This document shows, in pieces, positions 24,771-35,400 of a stretch of 64,000 bases of DNA. A program made the translations under genes and the position numbers. The notes under the pieces are model-generated. The model had not been told where the DNA came from. It worked only from the letters and a program-made list of their open reading frames with translations, and searched no databases. Numbering within the stretch: the first letter of the stretch is position 1; each line of letters starts with the position of its first letter. This stretch comes from Echinococcus granulosus (lineage: Eukaryota > Platyhelminthes > Cestoda > Cyclophyllidea > Taeniidae), in assembly GCF_000524195.1 (NCBI RefSeq), contig NW_020170394.1, positions 156,855 to 220,854 on the forward strand, given 5' to 3'.

Positions 24771-27700
24771 CTAAAGGGGTGGAAGCATGTCGTTAACACC
24801 GCCATAGACGCTGTTACCATGGCTCAGCATCACGGAGTAGCGCGGCCCAGCACCGGACACCTGTTGCGCCCTAATCGCGCCAACCGTGGAGGGAAAGGGA
24901 AAGGCAGTGGAGGTGTTTCCTATCGACCAGGGGCTTTCCACTTGCGACAGCTCATGGGAGGAACCGACAATGCGGAGTTTTGAGTGCTCCCCCTCAAGCG
25001 TGAAGATGTGGATGGTGTTGGTGCTGCCACTGGTGCCCACCGAGCCTGTCACCACGATGATGCGATCGCCGCCTTTCACCAGACCCGTGAGCCGCGTGTG
25101 CTTGATGGCAGCGTTAATCCGATTGTCAACGTCCTCACACCATTCGGCCACACGCTCACCTACCAATCACAAGTGTGCTCTGTAGCCCATTCGTATTGCC
25201 TGGTACCTCGGAAATTACGTCCTACTTCCAAACGTGCATGTAATTTACATGGAAAGTGGTGCTTTTTACCAAAAGTTTGAAGTGGTTTCTGCTCGTTGCC
25301 CAACAGATAAGAAAGGGCGCGAACGAGAGTGTCCAGTCTTGATTTCATTTACGCATTAGTGAAATAAGGGTGCATTACTAACACAGCCTGCATCTAAAGT
25401 GACAAGTGTAAAAATAATGCGAACGAAGAGGTGACACTTACGCCACTTACGATGTGAACTTTGCACGTTAAGATGGCTAGATGTTTTAGAAATACAGTAG
25501 ACAAAAATAAACACTAGGCATTGTAAGGTGATTCATGTTCCTAAAAAATTTCTAAATAAAAATCGAAGGAAAATTTTTCCTTGTTACTTCCACCGTGATG
25601 AAAAATCCCGTGTTTTGGAGTATATAATGGCAAGTTTACTGGGCAATAAGCAGGTTAGTGTGCAAAACAAACAGAAGTAGTACTTTTCGACGGTAGATTT
25701 ATACGCCGAGCGTCGCCGCCTTTACTCAACGCAGTCAGGCGGTTGATGCGCCCTGACGCGTCGGCGCGCCACCTTGTGCAAGCGTAGGTTGAATACGCGA
25801 AAAACTCCAATACCGCACAATCTACCCAGTCATCTAATTCGCACACGTCATTCACTGGCTTTAGCGTTGAAAAGCGAAATTACTTAAGCTGGAAGTAGGG
25901 GACCCAATAAACTGGAAAATACACCCAAATTTACTGCTTAACCTTAAAAGATGCATCGGGTGGGATTCTGTGCCGGGGCCTGGCGATTCGTCAAGACGCA
26001 CGGCACGGAGGGCTTCTCGCACTTAAGCCGTAGACATAGTCGAGTGTGAGGGGCCACAACCAGACGTTTAACACATACTAATCCTGATTGGCTATTTCTT
26101 ACGCCTTCTAGATATAAACAATCAAGTGTCACTTGAATGAAAAAAGAGCACTGCGAACGCCCAGGTCCCATGATTTTTTCATAGCTCTTTTATCCATAGC
26201 GATTGATTCTTTTTGCAAAACAACTCTGACACTAGGATTTGATTTTGCAGATTAAAAATACTTTGAACGCCATTCGTTTTGTGAGGAGATTGACTTTACC
26301 TTTTGAATGAATACTGGGTCTAGGCCACCCGATGCAGTGAGATTAAGGCGTAGCTACGCCAAAACAAAAGTGGCATTGTTACAGAGGGGCTCGAAAACAC
26401 AAAACAATTAGTAAAGTTCACAGGAATCCCAAAATCAGGACAATATGAGAAGTTGTTTTTAATAATTTTAGTGGCGCCACACAGGATTCAGTGCAAATTC
26501 GTGGCACTTAAATCGAGTGTGCAGAAAAATTGGCATTGTGAGGAGCAAGAAGTTTGACCATGAACCGACGAATTACCCTCCAATTACACAAACTCCTAAT
26601 GGTCCCCGGATAAAAATAAGGTATTTAGAAATAATGAGGTAGTTTTAAAGCGGCTTGACTGTTTGTTTGTGGAAAGGACATACGCTTCACAAGAAAATAT
26701 TCCACTATCTAATAAATAGCCACAAATGCTTGAGAATATCTGCGGACACTTGAGTCCCAACTCCAATTTTATTTATAAATAACATTTCTTTTATGTGCCG
26801 CATAATTTTTGATAGATAAATTAACTCAACTCTCACCAGTATAGAGAAACGGGTGGAGGCCTCGATAAGCCAAACAATGATGGGCCACTGCGATATCAAC
26901 CGTAATTGCAATCACGATACAGGAGGGTCTTGACATTGCAATGGACATTGCCGAACTAGAAACAGAGAAAAATGCAACAATAAACCGTATAGTAAAGAAA
27001 ATACCGGTATAATTAAAGATTACTTCACTGAACAGAGTACAGTTCAGATGATATAAGAAACGTATAGTTTACGCATTATTTTCTAACAAAGAAGCTTACG
27101 CTCCGGTTGTGGTTATAACGAATATCGCAGATGCACCGCAACTGTCGGCTGCCTCCACGGCAGAAGCGCCGGTGACATTCTTGATCGCCTCATTGACTTG
27201 GCCACGCAGCAATCGGCAATAGTTCAGTTCAGCCCGAGATATCTCGTAACAAATTGCACGCTCAGCTTCACGACAAACCTTAAAGTAGATGATAGGATTA
27301 ACTCGTCCTAACATAAAACCAAATTTTGCTTGAAAAGACCCAGAACTTACGTTATCAACAACGCTGACAGTATCGAACGGATACATACCCCAAGAGGTTT
27401 CGACTGTTAACAAAAGGCCATCAACTCCATCAAGCACTGCATTTGCAATATCCGAGGCCTCGGCACGTGTCGGTCTCGGTTTGGAAATCATTGATTCGGC
27501 CAACTGCCCTGTTACATAGACAGGTTTATCAGCCACATTACAATGACCAACAATGTATTTCTGAATCTTGAATATGTTCTCCGGCGTATAATACATAGCC
27601 AGACCACTACGGCAAATCAAAATGCCATCAGAGACAGCTATAAGCTCCCGAAGACTAAATTTTACGATGAAAGCGATTATTCCCTACTTTTTAACCGACT

Positions 27701-28617
27701 CCCGAGTTTCTATTTTAGTAAATACCTTTGCTGTTTTTGGAAGGATGCGCCGGGCTTCCTCAATCACGCTACCACTGTCCACAAACTTTGTTAAAACGAA
27801 GTCAGCCTAGAAAAATAGCACAATTAGCATTCGCTTACGCCACATTCAGCAGCAAACTCAAGATCCTTCATATAAGTTGAGTAAAGAATCTCCTGATTGA
27901 GTCTGTTTGGCGGAACCGTAACACACTTAAAACTCCCAAGCAGACCTATGACTAGGCAAATTCTATAATACCTAGCTACCTCCTTCCTCCACTATGCAGT
28001 TGATGCAGTCGAAACCAATATTTCTAACCACGAGAGTGACTTGGCCCTCGTCCAGATAAATGCGATCCCCCTTACGAAGGTAATGAATTAGTTTGGGAAA
28101 GAATTGGGTATCAATGAATATTAAATCCTCCGTGCAACAGAATTTGTACTCCTCATCTAAAGTCAATGTAATGCGACTTCCTTCCTCTATTCTGGCTTCA
28201 TATGAAAGTCCCTTAATGGAGAGTTACATATTCATTCTTAACAAACTTCCTTAAATGTTCCTGTTCGAACTGGCGCCCCAGTTACGTCAATCGTGATCCC
28301 TATGAGACGCTCATAGTTGTGTGATTCTTCGAGCTCGCGGATGCACTTCACAACATCCTTGCAAACATCTCTGGTTACCATGCTTAGGTTGATAACTAAA
28401 ATATTCATTCCGGCACCAATCATTTTAGCAAGCTGATCCTTCGATGCCCACGATTTCCCTAATACAATTATTTTGCATAATCGCACAAACCTAATGTACA
28501 CCCAACTGACGTCTGCCGAATATTGTTTGCCACCTGATCAATATCCAGTTGGGACATATAACTTAAGTGGGAATTTGGCTTTGCAGGCATCACGTAGATA
28601 TTTTGGTTATTGTTCAT
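24771..28617 (-). CDS. divergent pyruvate kinase paralogue 2, likely pseudoenzyme
   Basis: Nine exons on the minus strand: 28491-28617, 28247-28458, 27980-28211, 27839-27945, 27688-27806, 27351-27654, 27100-27278, 26837-26955 and 24771-25159 (stop TAG). The start ATG 28617 gives MNNNQNIYVMPAK before LSYMSQLDID. All pyruvate-kinase domains are present and intron positions match gene 1, except for one extra 32-nt intron after CTLG. Active-site changes (rabbit M1 numbering): Arg73 is Val (GMNILVINLS), Thr114 is Val, Lys115 is Thr, Asp296 is Gly (CRSGLAM) and Thr328 is Gly (VTGQLAESM). Lys270 and Glu272 (KIETRE) remain. Loss of the metal-binding Asp on top of Arg73 and Thr328 argues against normal catalysis. 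The effector-loop-like region GSTNTIHIF and KGGDRIIVVTG are kept, so ligand binding is possible. The last intron (about 1.7 kb) holds GC-rich repeat-like sequence. Confidence 0.88.
25640..26180. repeat. GC-rich repeat-like segment with a hairpin inside the last intron of pyruvate-kinase-like gene 2
   Basis: This block differs from the AT-rich intron around it. It includes an imperfect inverted repeat at 25734-25756 (GTCAGGCG ... CGCCCTGAC, one bulged base) followed by a GC-only-like run near GACGCGTCGGCGCGCC. No protein domain is readable in either strand. It is probably an inserted element fragment; class unknown. Confidence 0.35.
28459..28490 (-). other. 32-nt intron present only in paralogue 2
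   Basis: Begins GTTTGTG and ends GTATTAG, between CTL-G and KSWASKD. Paralogue 1 reads straight through this point (CTLGKSWKTK), so the intron was gained by gene 2 or lost from gene 1. Confidence 0.75.
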
Positions 28618-29559
28618 GGTATCTGTACAATAATCAAACCCGTCTTCAAAGCCTACTTTTACCGTTATAAACGTCGCACCGCTAAAGGCCAAAGCCCCCA
28701 ACGCAAACAAAGTCAGCGCTATATCTTCGCGTGGTGTGAACAAAGCACTTGAAGGTCAATAAGGCAAACTAAGTAGAGCGAATTATCATTTGATTTAAGT
28801 GTGTTTTTTAGGAAATGGAAAGATTAGTTGCAAATTTAAAAGCTTTTACAATTAGAATGGCACCAAATGACTAGTATTTTTTGGAGTCCTGTAATGACTA
28901 AAATATTTAATCCAAAACTAGTCTAGCGACACTGCCTTTTTAGAAGACAGGTTGACACTCTGAGAGAACCATTAACTTAATACCAATTCTAGACTATATA
29001 AATAATTCTCCCATGGTAGCCTAGAATATTAGGTCTTTAAAGAATCCTAAAGGTCGTAATACTTTAGGTTTTAGCATTCCGATAAAAATGTGGTTGATTT
29101 CACCAGACCGCCTCTGTTTGGGTTTATTTGAAATATTTTTAGACAGGTTTGTTAACGGCAATTCTTTTAAATCGAACGCACATTTTGATATCAAGAGGTG
29201 ATGATTATGTCGGGCTGGACGAACAAGAAAAAAACCATAATTCTCGCCATCATTATAAACTGCAACAAACTGATTAGTCATCGTCGATACACTCCCAAAG
29301 GACATTTTAAATTTCCTAGAAGGGCACGAAACCCGCTAAACTTGGATTTTTATCGACTTATGCAGTTCGAACAGAGTTTGACGAGTGGTGTCATTTACTT
29401 TTTGCGTCGAGAAGTCAAAACCTAATTGTTTTCCATGAGAGGGTTGCAGTACGATCTCATTTAACGAAAAGCAGCCGAAAACTGGTCATCGTTTTGGTGA
29501 TTCGTTCACGCTAACTTTACCCGTGTTGTTCGTTGTGCTCTCTACGGTTACGACTGTAC

Positions 29560-29760
29560 AGAACCAGTTGCAGAATCCGGTGGGAATATTCATTACCTTA
29601 GACATTAGTGGTTGCTGAACGATGCAGCGCCTTGAGACTGCCCTAGCGACGGAAGAGGCCACAATAGTTGGTCAGAATACACATATTCGACATGGAGAAA
29701 ACATTAGGGCTAACGACATGGCACAAGGTTAACCCACCTGAGATCAACAGCCGAGACAAG
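29560..29760 (-). repeat. dispersed repeat family, copy B
   Basis: On the minus strand it shows the block order GTGCCATGTCGTTAGCCC, TCGAATATGTGTATTCTG and a GGCCTCTTCCGTCG block, parallel to copies A, D and E. Same orientation as copy C next to it. Confidence 0.55.
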
Positions 29761-29809
29761 GCGGCACCCTACCAGAGACGACTGTTAAACAAACAGTGTC
29801 CTTTTTGTG

Positions 29810-30010
29810 TGTGTAGCGTCTCAGGACTTCCCTGAAGACGAAAGAAGACATAATACTCGGGCAGCATATGCATATTCAGCACGGAAGAGGTATTTGAGCT
29901 AGTGGCACGGCCCGAAGGCCACCCCACCCGACGTGGTACAAAGGCCACTTCAAAGGTGGCTCCTCACCAATACCGAGGGATACACGGCCATCATATTGCA
30001 TGTGCAATTA
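29810..30010 (-). repeat. dispersed repeat family, copy C
   Basis: The longest and best-matching copy. Read on the minus strand: TATCCCTCGGTATTGGTGAGG-like start, AGCCACCTTTGAAGTGG, GTGGCCTTCGGGCCGTGCC, GAATATGCATATGCTGC, TGTCTTCTTTCGTC, then AGACGCTACAC. Copy D shares the first, third and last blocks almost exactly. Confidence 0.65.
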
Positions 30011-30791
30011 CATAGCAATCGCGTAAATTAGGTTTCCCTATCGATACCTACTCCGCATTTTCACCAGTAAGGATAGTTTTAGCTTTCTAGAAATGGATGT
30101 AATAATGAGTAATGTATTTACCAATACACAAACCTAAGAATATAACTTATTTACTCAGCCTTGCCTGTTAAAAGTAATCGTGATGACACTGGATACGAAT
30201 CTGCTGCAGCTTTACAACTATGTATTGCCTGTTTTATTCAAAAATTTTGTAAGATATTAATGATAGTAGCAAATCTCCCGTTAAATCAGTATGGGAATTG
30301 ACTGAGTCCTACAATTTGCGTCCCTTAGTTTATTAAGAGTCCGCCCTATATTTTCTCAATCGCCTTTGTTAACCATCAGGCAGTTTGAAGTTGCTGCATG
30401 GAATGAATTGTTGAGCATTAATTTACGGACTCTACTACCTCCACCCTACTGGACAAGATCTAATATCGCCTTGTCTGGCGGTTTCATTAAACGTTTTGGA
30501 GCCCTTATCCTCGAATAGTGTATATTTCATCGCGCGGCGTGTTTGTTCCCTGCGATCGTGATTATGCATTAAATGTAGCCAATGGCGACCGCAAGACGCT
30601 TGGCCTACACCTCGAAGAATTTGGTCTGGTCTATTACTGGCATGGAGGGTGAGGTACTTTTTGTTTGGCTTTTATTCTTGGGAATGTCTAGTTTGATAGC
30701 GTTTTAAAGTCAACGTGGGCAACGGCTGCTGATGGTGGACACCTGAACTATAGGCTCGATGGTGCTTCAAAAACAAAAATTGTTTATGCAG

Positions 30792-31861
30792 GTTCGATGA
30801 ATATATTGGTCTTGGTAATGCACGCCGCCCCCTTTCACTTCAGATCCTAATGAATCGTTTTAATAAGCGCAGAGAACCCTCCTCATTTGAGGCCCTCGAC
30901 GAGCCCTGCCCTGTGAACGAGTTCAATTTCACAAAATTGAAGTCCTCAGAGAAACTCTTTCAGATAAGCTTCCAGGAATTGGGTACCTGTGTAGGTATGA
31001 ATCACTCCTAATTAGTATTTTCAGTACGGCCTTGTTGTTGCGAACGCAAGCCCCTTCATGCTCGGCCACTCACTCATCGTCCCTAATCCTGAGGATCTAC
31101 TAAACCAAGTAGTTCTATACTTACCTATTAGTTCCTACTTTAAGGTTTTAAGAAGGTCTCCTCTCCAGTTAGCCTTGCAAACAATCCTCCTGTCCACTGA
31201 CGAGTGAGTCCCATCAAAAGCGCTGACAGTACATCCTGCAGGTGCTTATGCCTCGGATTCAATAGTCTGCTTGCCTATGCATCTGTAAACCACTTGCATT
31301 TCCATCTATGGTACTCCACTCATCGCTTATTTGCATCCATTTGCGTGAGTGCTAAAATAAATTACCTTGAAACTTTAGCCCACCCGAAAAAAATCCTCCC
31401 TCCCCTTCTACGATGAACTTGATTCGCATCCTGTGGACAATTTCGTCTTTGAGTTTCGTACGCTGGACGAACTTCAAATGTCATTTGGGTAAGAGTTAGG
31501 AACTATGGGAATGATAATGCTCTTTAGAAGGCTTTGGGACCTCGTGGAGCGGTGCCAGGAGATGAAGATAGCTCACAACCTCTTTGCAGCGCGTAACGCC
31601 ACGGGTGCACTGCGGGTGGTGGTGTGGCCGCGACGGTCAGTGTACGGAGCCAAAGCCTGCCAGCACCACCCCGTTAAGTCGGATGAGTGCGTTTTCAACG
31701 TCGCGGTGGCTGAATTGGCTGGCATGTTCGTAGTCCCCGATGAAGCGACAGCTCACCCACTTTCCCTACCTAGCGGTCTCCATGAGGTCTACATCAGCGC
31801 AAGACTCGATCGCCAGGAAATAACGCAGCTGGAGACCCTGCTACTCCCTCAAGTAATTTGA
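30792..31861 (+). CDS. GDPGP1: GDP-D-glucose phosphorylase homologue (GDPGP1, HIT superfamily), 5' end unresolved
   Basis: Known role: phosphorolysis of GDP-D-glucose to glucose-1-phosphate and GDP, thought to clear a mis-made nucleotide sugar; plant relatives (VTC2) act on GDP-L-galactose. Readable exons: 30792-30990 (or starting 30844 after a better pyrimidine tract), 31025-31203, 31242-31344, 31379-31488 and 31528-31861, stop TGA 31859-31861. Family landmarks in order: NRFNKRR, EFNFTKLKSSEKLFQI, VVANASPFMLGHSLIVP, GFNSLLAYASVNHLHFH (the HxHxH-type HIT active site, central His in HLHFH), IAHNLFAARN, GALRVVVWPRRSVYG and FNVAVAELAGMFVV. Introns 2-4 are 34-39 nt. The N-terminal about 60-80 residues expected for the family are not found, so the annotated start is an exon edge, not an ATG. 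It runs convergently towards NUP210. Confidence 0.85.
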
Positions 31862-31883
31862 AACACTGCTCCTCCCTTGCTAA

Positions 31884-31889
31884 ATAAAT
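31884..31889 (+). promoter_or_regulatory. candidate polyadenylation signal of the GDPGP1 homologue
   Basis: AATAAA 22 nt after the stop codon, on the gene strand. Confidence 0.5.
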
Positions 31890-32499
31890 GCCAATTCAAC
31901 CTTTACAAGCTTTCGAATGTGCCATCATGATGGTTCAGTTTTTTATGCTTATCTGATCACCGTAACTCTTAATTCAAGTTTACTACTAGGACTGCTGAAT
32001 ATCCCTCAACCAATTTGATGTCCTCAGACTAACTGTTATGAAGCAGTTGGGTGGATAAATTTTCGGAATTACCACTGCGCACAAACGCGTGTTAACGTCT
32101 CGGAAACAACCTTGTAGTCGTTTTCAGATCAATTCAATGCCCTTGCAACGAGTTCCCCACCGCGACGGGGTCGTGGCTTGTGCAGGGTTCCGCCGTTGGT
32201 GCGTCTTTTACGCGCGCACAGGCTTTGACAGGTCTGACGTTCCCAGCTTGAATGTCGGTACGCATATTAGAGGGTGAGGCCTTAAAGATATTTTCATCGA
32301 ATGACAATGAAATCGCATGAAAGCGAGGTCGGAAGGCACTTGGCGATGGGGAAAACAGGCGAAAACCACAAACATTGTCGTTAGACAACACAAAAGCACA
32401 TTATAAAAGTGGTAGACGTAGTGATACAAAATGCTGAAACGCTGGGATTACTGCACCAAGGACGATGGTGTAGGCATGACACGCAAAATATGGACTGTC
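31890..32499. other. convergent spacer between the GDPGP1 homologue and NUP210
   Basis: About 600 bp. Both strands carry short open frames at 32089-32430, but they lack domains and overlap the expected 3' untranslated regions. Nothing else is supported. Confidence 0.45.
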
Positions 32500-35400
32500 T
32501 TAAAGACTGTTATCGAATGCTTCACGCAGACGTGAGGGTGAGGAAACTCGAAATCTACTGGTAGCACTAGCTTGCTCTGCATTATAGAACCCAAAGGTGT
32601 CGCCAAAGGGCGAGGAGGCTGAGTCGGCTAAGGTGCGGAATTTCGGTGGGATATGGGTCGGTGGGGCGAGGCTCCCTCTGCCATGCAGCCCAAAGCCCTG
32701 GCTCCACAGTCGAGGGCTTCCACGGCTGGACGCATCTTCGGTGTTGGACAGTGGGGGTAGATTCTTCTGCTCATCGGCACCTCCAAGTCCAGAACCGCTG
32801 AGGCTGCGTGTTACCACATGGGCTGTAAGCACGAAATGAGACACAAGTCTACATTAGCTGCAGGCGCTCATTATTCACTCGTGTTTTGCGAGGCTCACAT
32901 GCAAGTAGGAGGAGAATAGTGAGGAAGACGAGGAGAAGGAGATTGAGCCAAGAGAGATTAGCCCAAAAGACCTCACGAAATAGGCCGTAGCCCGCCTCAT
33001 TCTCCCCATCGCCCTCGATCTCAGGTAGCTCACCGGCCCGAAGACCGCGCGTATGGACGTGAATCGGCACCGATATGTGCTGACCTGTCACCTTCAGACT
33101 CAACACGACCTCCACTGTCGTGTCCACGGCTAATTACACAGCAAGTCAAAATAAGAGTTAAAATTAGAAACGGTCTTTCACTTCGCAGTCTTGTGTAATG
33201 TTTTCCAGGCGAAGTATTCCAAAAAGGAAACAAAATAAGCAGGGAACATTGTTTTGCTTCGCTTTGAAACATTAAAATATCCATTCTTCCAAAAAAATAC
33301 CTTTACTACAATCTTTAAAAGAATAACTACTACATATTGAAACAAAACGCTTTTGCTAAATCGTAAACAGTGTTCAAACTTCCAGTTGACCACTGACTTT
33401 ACCTGCTTTGGTGGGAAGCGACTTGATACCAATGATCCAGATAAGTCCATTACCGAAAGCCTGCTCGGGGGAGGCCTGAGCCTCATTCTCCATCATGAGG
33501 CTTAGGTTGTGAAACAGACCCCCCATCCCACTGGAATGGCCGTATTCACCAGCCATGTGCTCAAGAGCAGTCTTTACCTGGCTGGCGGAGTAGACGGGTC
33601 GCGGAGCAGAAGCTATTGCCAGCAAATCGGGTCGCTGTGAGCGCGCTTTCAGTGCTTGCTCCGCATTAGCCCCGGACTCCATTTGTGTCAGGGTGGCCGG
33701 AGGGATGAAGACAAGTAAGTTTGCAACTGGTACCCGCGGAGTAAGTTTCAGAGGTACTGAGAACATTCAAAAAGCATTCCACTCATGGGCGAGTTATTTG
33801 AAAAGGCCAAAAGCTTTGACTTAAGTAACAGCTACAAACATACCGGCATTGCTCAAATGCATTAACGGAACGAGAACTCGAAAGGCGGGAGCCAAAGTCA
33901 ATTCGGACCTGGTAATGACTTCTTTAGTTGCACTGTCTGATGCCGCTCCGCAGCTCCCCTTAACCTCAACTACAAGACGCGAGTCGTGAGGAAGAACCGC
34001 CAGCCGAGAATAGTCGCTCGAGTCGCCAGCTCGAACGACACATGTCCATGCTCCCTCTTCCAAGGCCGAAGGTATTAGTTGGGTGTAGAAATCGGCAGAT
34101 TGTGCGACGGGATTCGCTAATGCAGCCATGAGATCTGGCTCAACCACCAAACTCAGTGTAGTGGCGTAGCGTTCAGCCAAGAGGAAACCGCGTAACCAAT
34201 TTGGAAGCGACACCCACCGTGTCTGATGCCGTTCGCTGCCACCACTACCGCTGTCACCCAGCTCCAGGCGAGCCGAGCACGTCAGGGGAGAAATTTCAGA
34301 GAGGGCAGACGTCGCCACGGCGCTGACACACGAACTAAAAAGGAAAAAGTTGAGGATGTCAACCGATAACGCGAAACCAGAGGACAGACCTTGCATTTAA
34401 GTGACTTCACAATGGTGTGCCAAAATGAGAAAATTTGTACAGCATAAGCTTTTACCTTCAGCAAATTAGTGTGCCAGGTATTAAAACGGTAAATCATACC
34501 TATTACCGGCAGAAGCGAAAGGAGCAAGCGCAAAGTGAATATGAACCTCCTGAGCCAAGTCCAACCCAACAGGCATGATTGACGATGAGGAGGACCTAGA
34601 TCGTAGATGAATACTCGATTTTGAGCAAACATTCTTCAAGGTCAACTTGCCCAACAGGGAGACCTGCACTCCTGTCTTAGTCTTTGGGGTGAATTGCAAA
34701 TGCACGTGACCTCCTCGCAAAGGAAGCATGAACTTTGACTGATTATCGATCCACAGGAGATTTGGATCACTCGAGGACCAAACTCCATCTCCTAGAGGGA
34801 AATATGAAAAGATCTCAGGATTTTAGACGTCCCTCTCTGTGTAATCTGTAGCCGATTTAGAATGAAAATACAAATCATTAAACCTAGGTCACGAATGCAA
34901 ATATGATTTGTCGGTAAATTCGTTCACGTTTTTGTTACACCGATTGTAAATTGATTGCACGGACAAGGGTATAGTCCATTGCATAAGTGTAAGTAGCCGG
35001 TAGTTGTAAAGGTGTCTGGTTAAAGCCATTAAAATGAGGTCAAAAAACGAAGTCAAAATAGAACAAACCTTGTGGAAGGAGAGGCAAGCAAGCCCACTGA
35101 CCGACAGTAAATTCCAAAATACCGTGAACGTCTAATAAGGAACCAATGGGAACAGTGAGGTAAGTTGGTGTAAGGATAGCTGATTCCTCCGTTCCCGACA
35201 GCAGATCATGTGCCAATTTCAGAGTAGTTGTAGCCTGTAGTGTGCTCAAGTCGGTGTGAAGTGGTGGAATGAGTCGCAGCATTAATCGCCCAGCCGAGAA
35301 TTGCGAACCGCTCCCACCGGTTTCGACGAAGTAGTCGAGGAGAGCGGAGCGATGCGTGCTCAAGCGTATGGAGAGTAGATCCTCTACAATCAGTCAGTCA

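Larger units (their letters stand above)
28618..30791. other. intergenic region with two inverted copies of the dispersed repeat
   Basis: About 2.2 kb upstream of both pyruvate-kinase-like gene 2 (minus) and the GDPGP1 homologue (plus). It carries repeat copies B and C. The missing first exon(s) of the GDPGP1 homologue should lie in or before the right end; a frame ending at a good donor (GTGAGG) at about 30650 is phase-compatible with the next exon but does not look like the family and has no ATG. Confidence 0.45.

Noticed and set aside
24771..25166. An isolated pyruvate-kinase C-terminal fragment, as if a partial third gene copy
   Set aside because: Its acceptor at 25159 is in phase with the donor at 26837, and gene 2 otherwise lacks this last exon. 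It is simply the last exon of gene 2 after a 1.7-kb intron.
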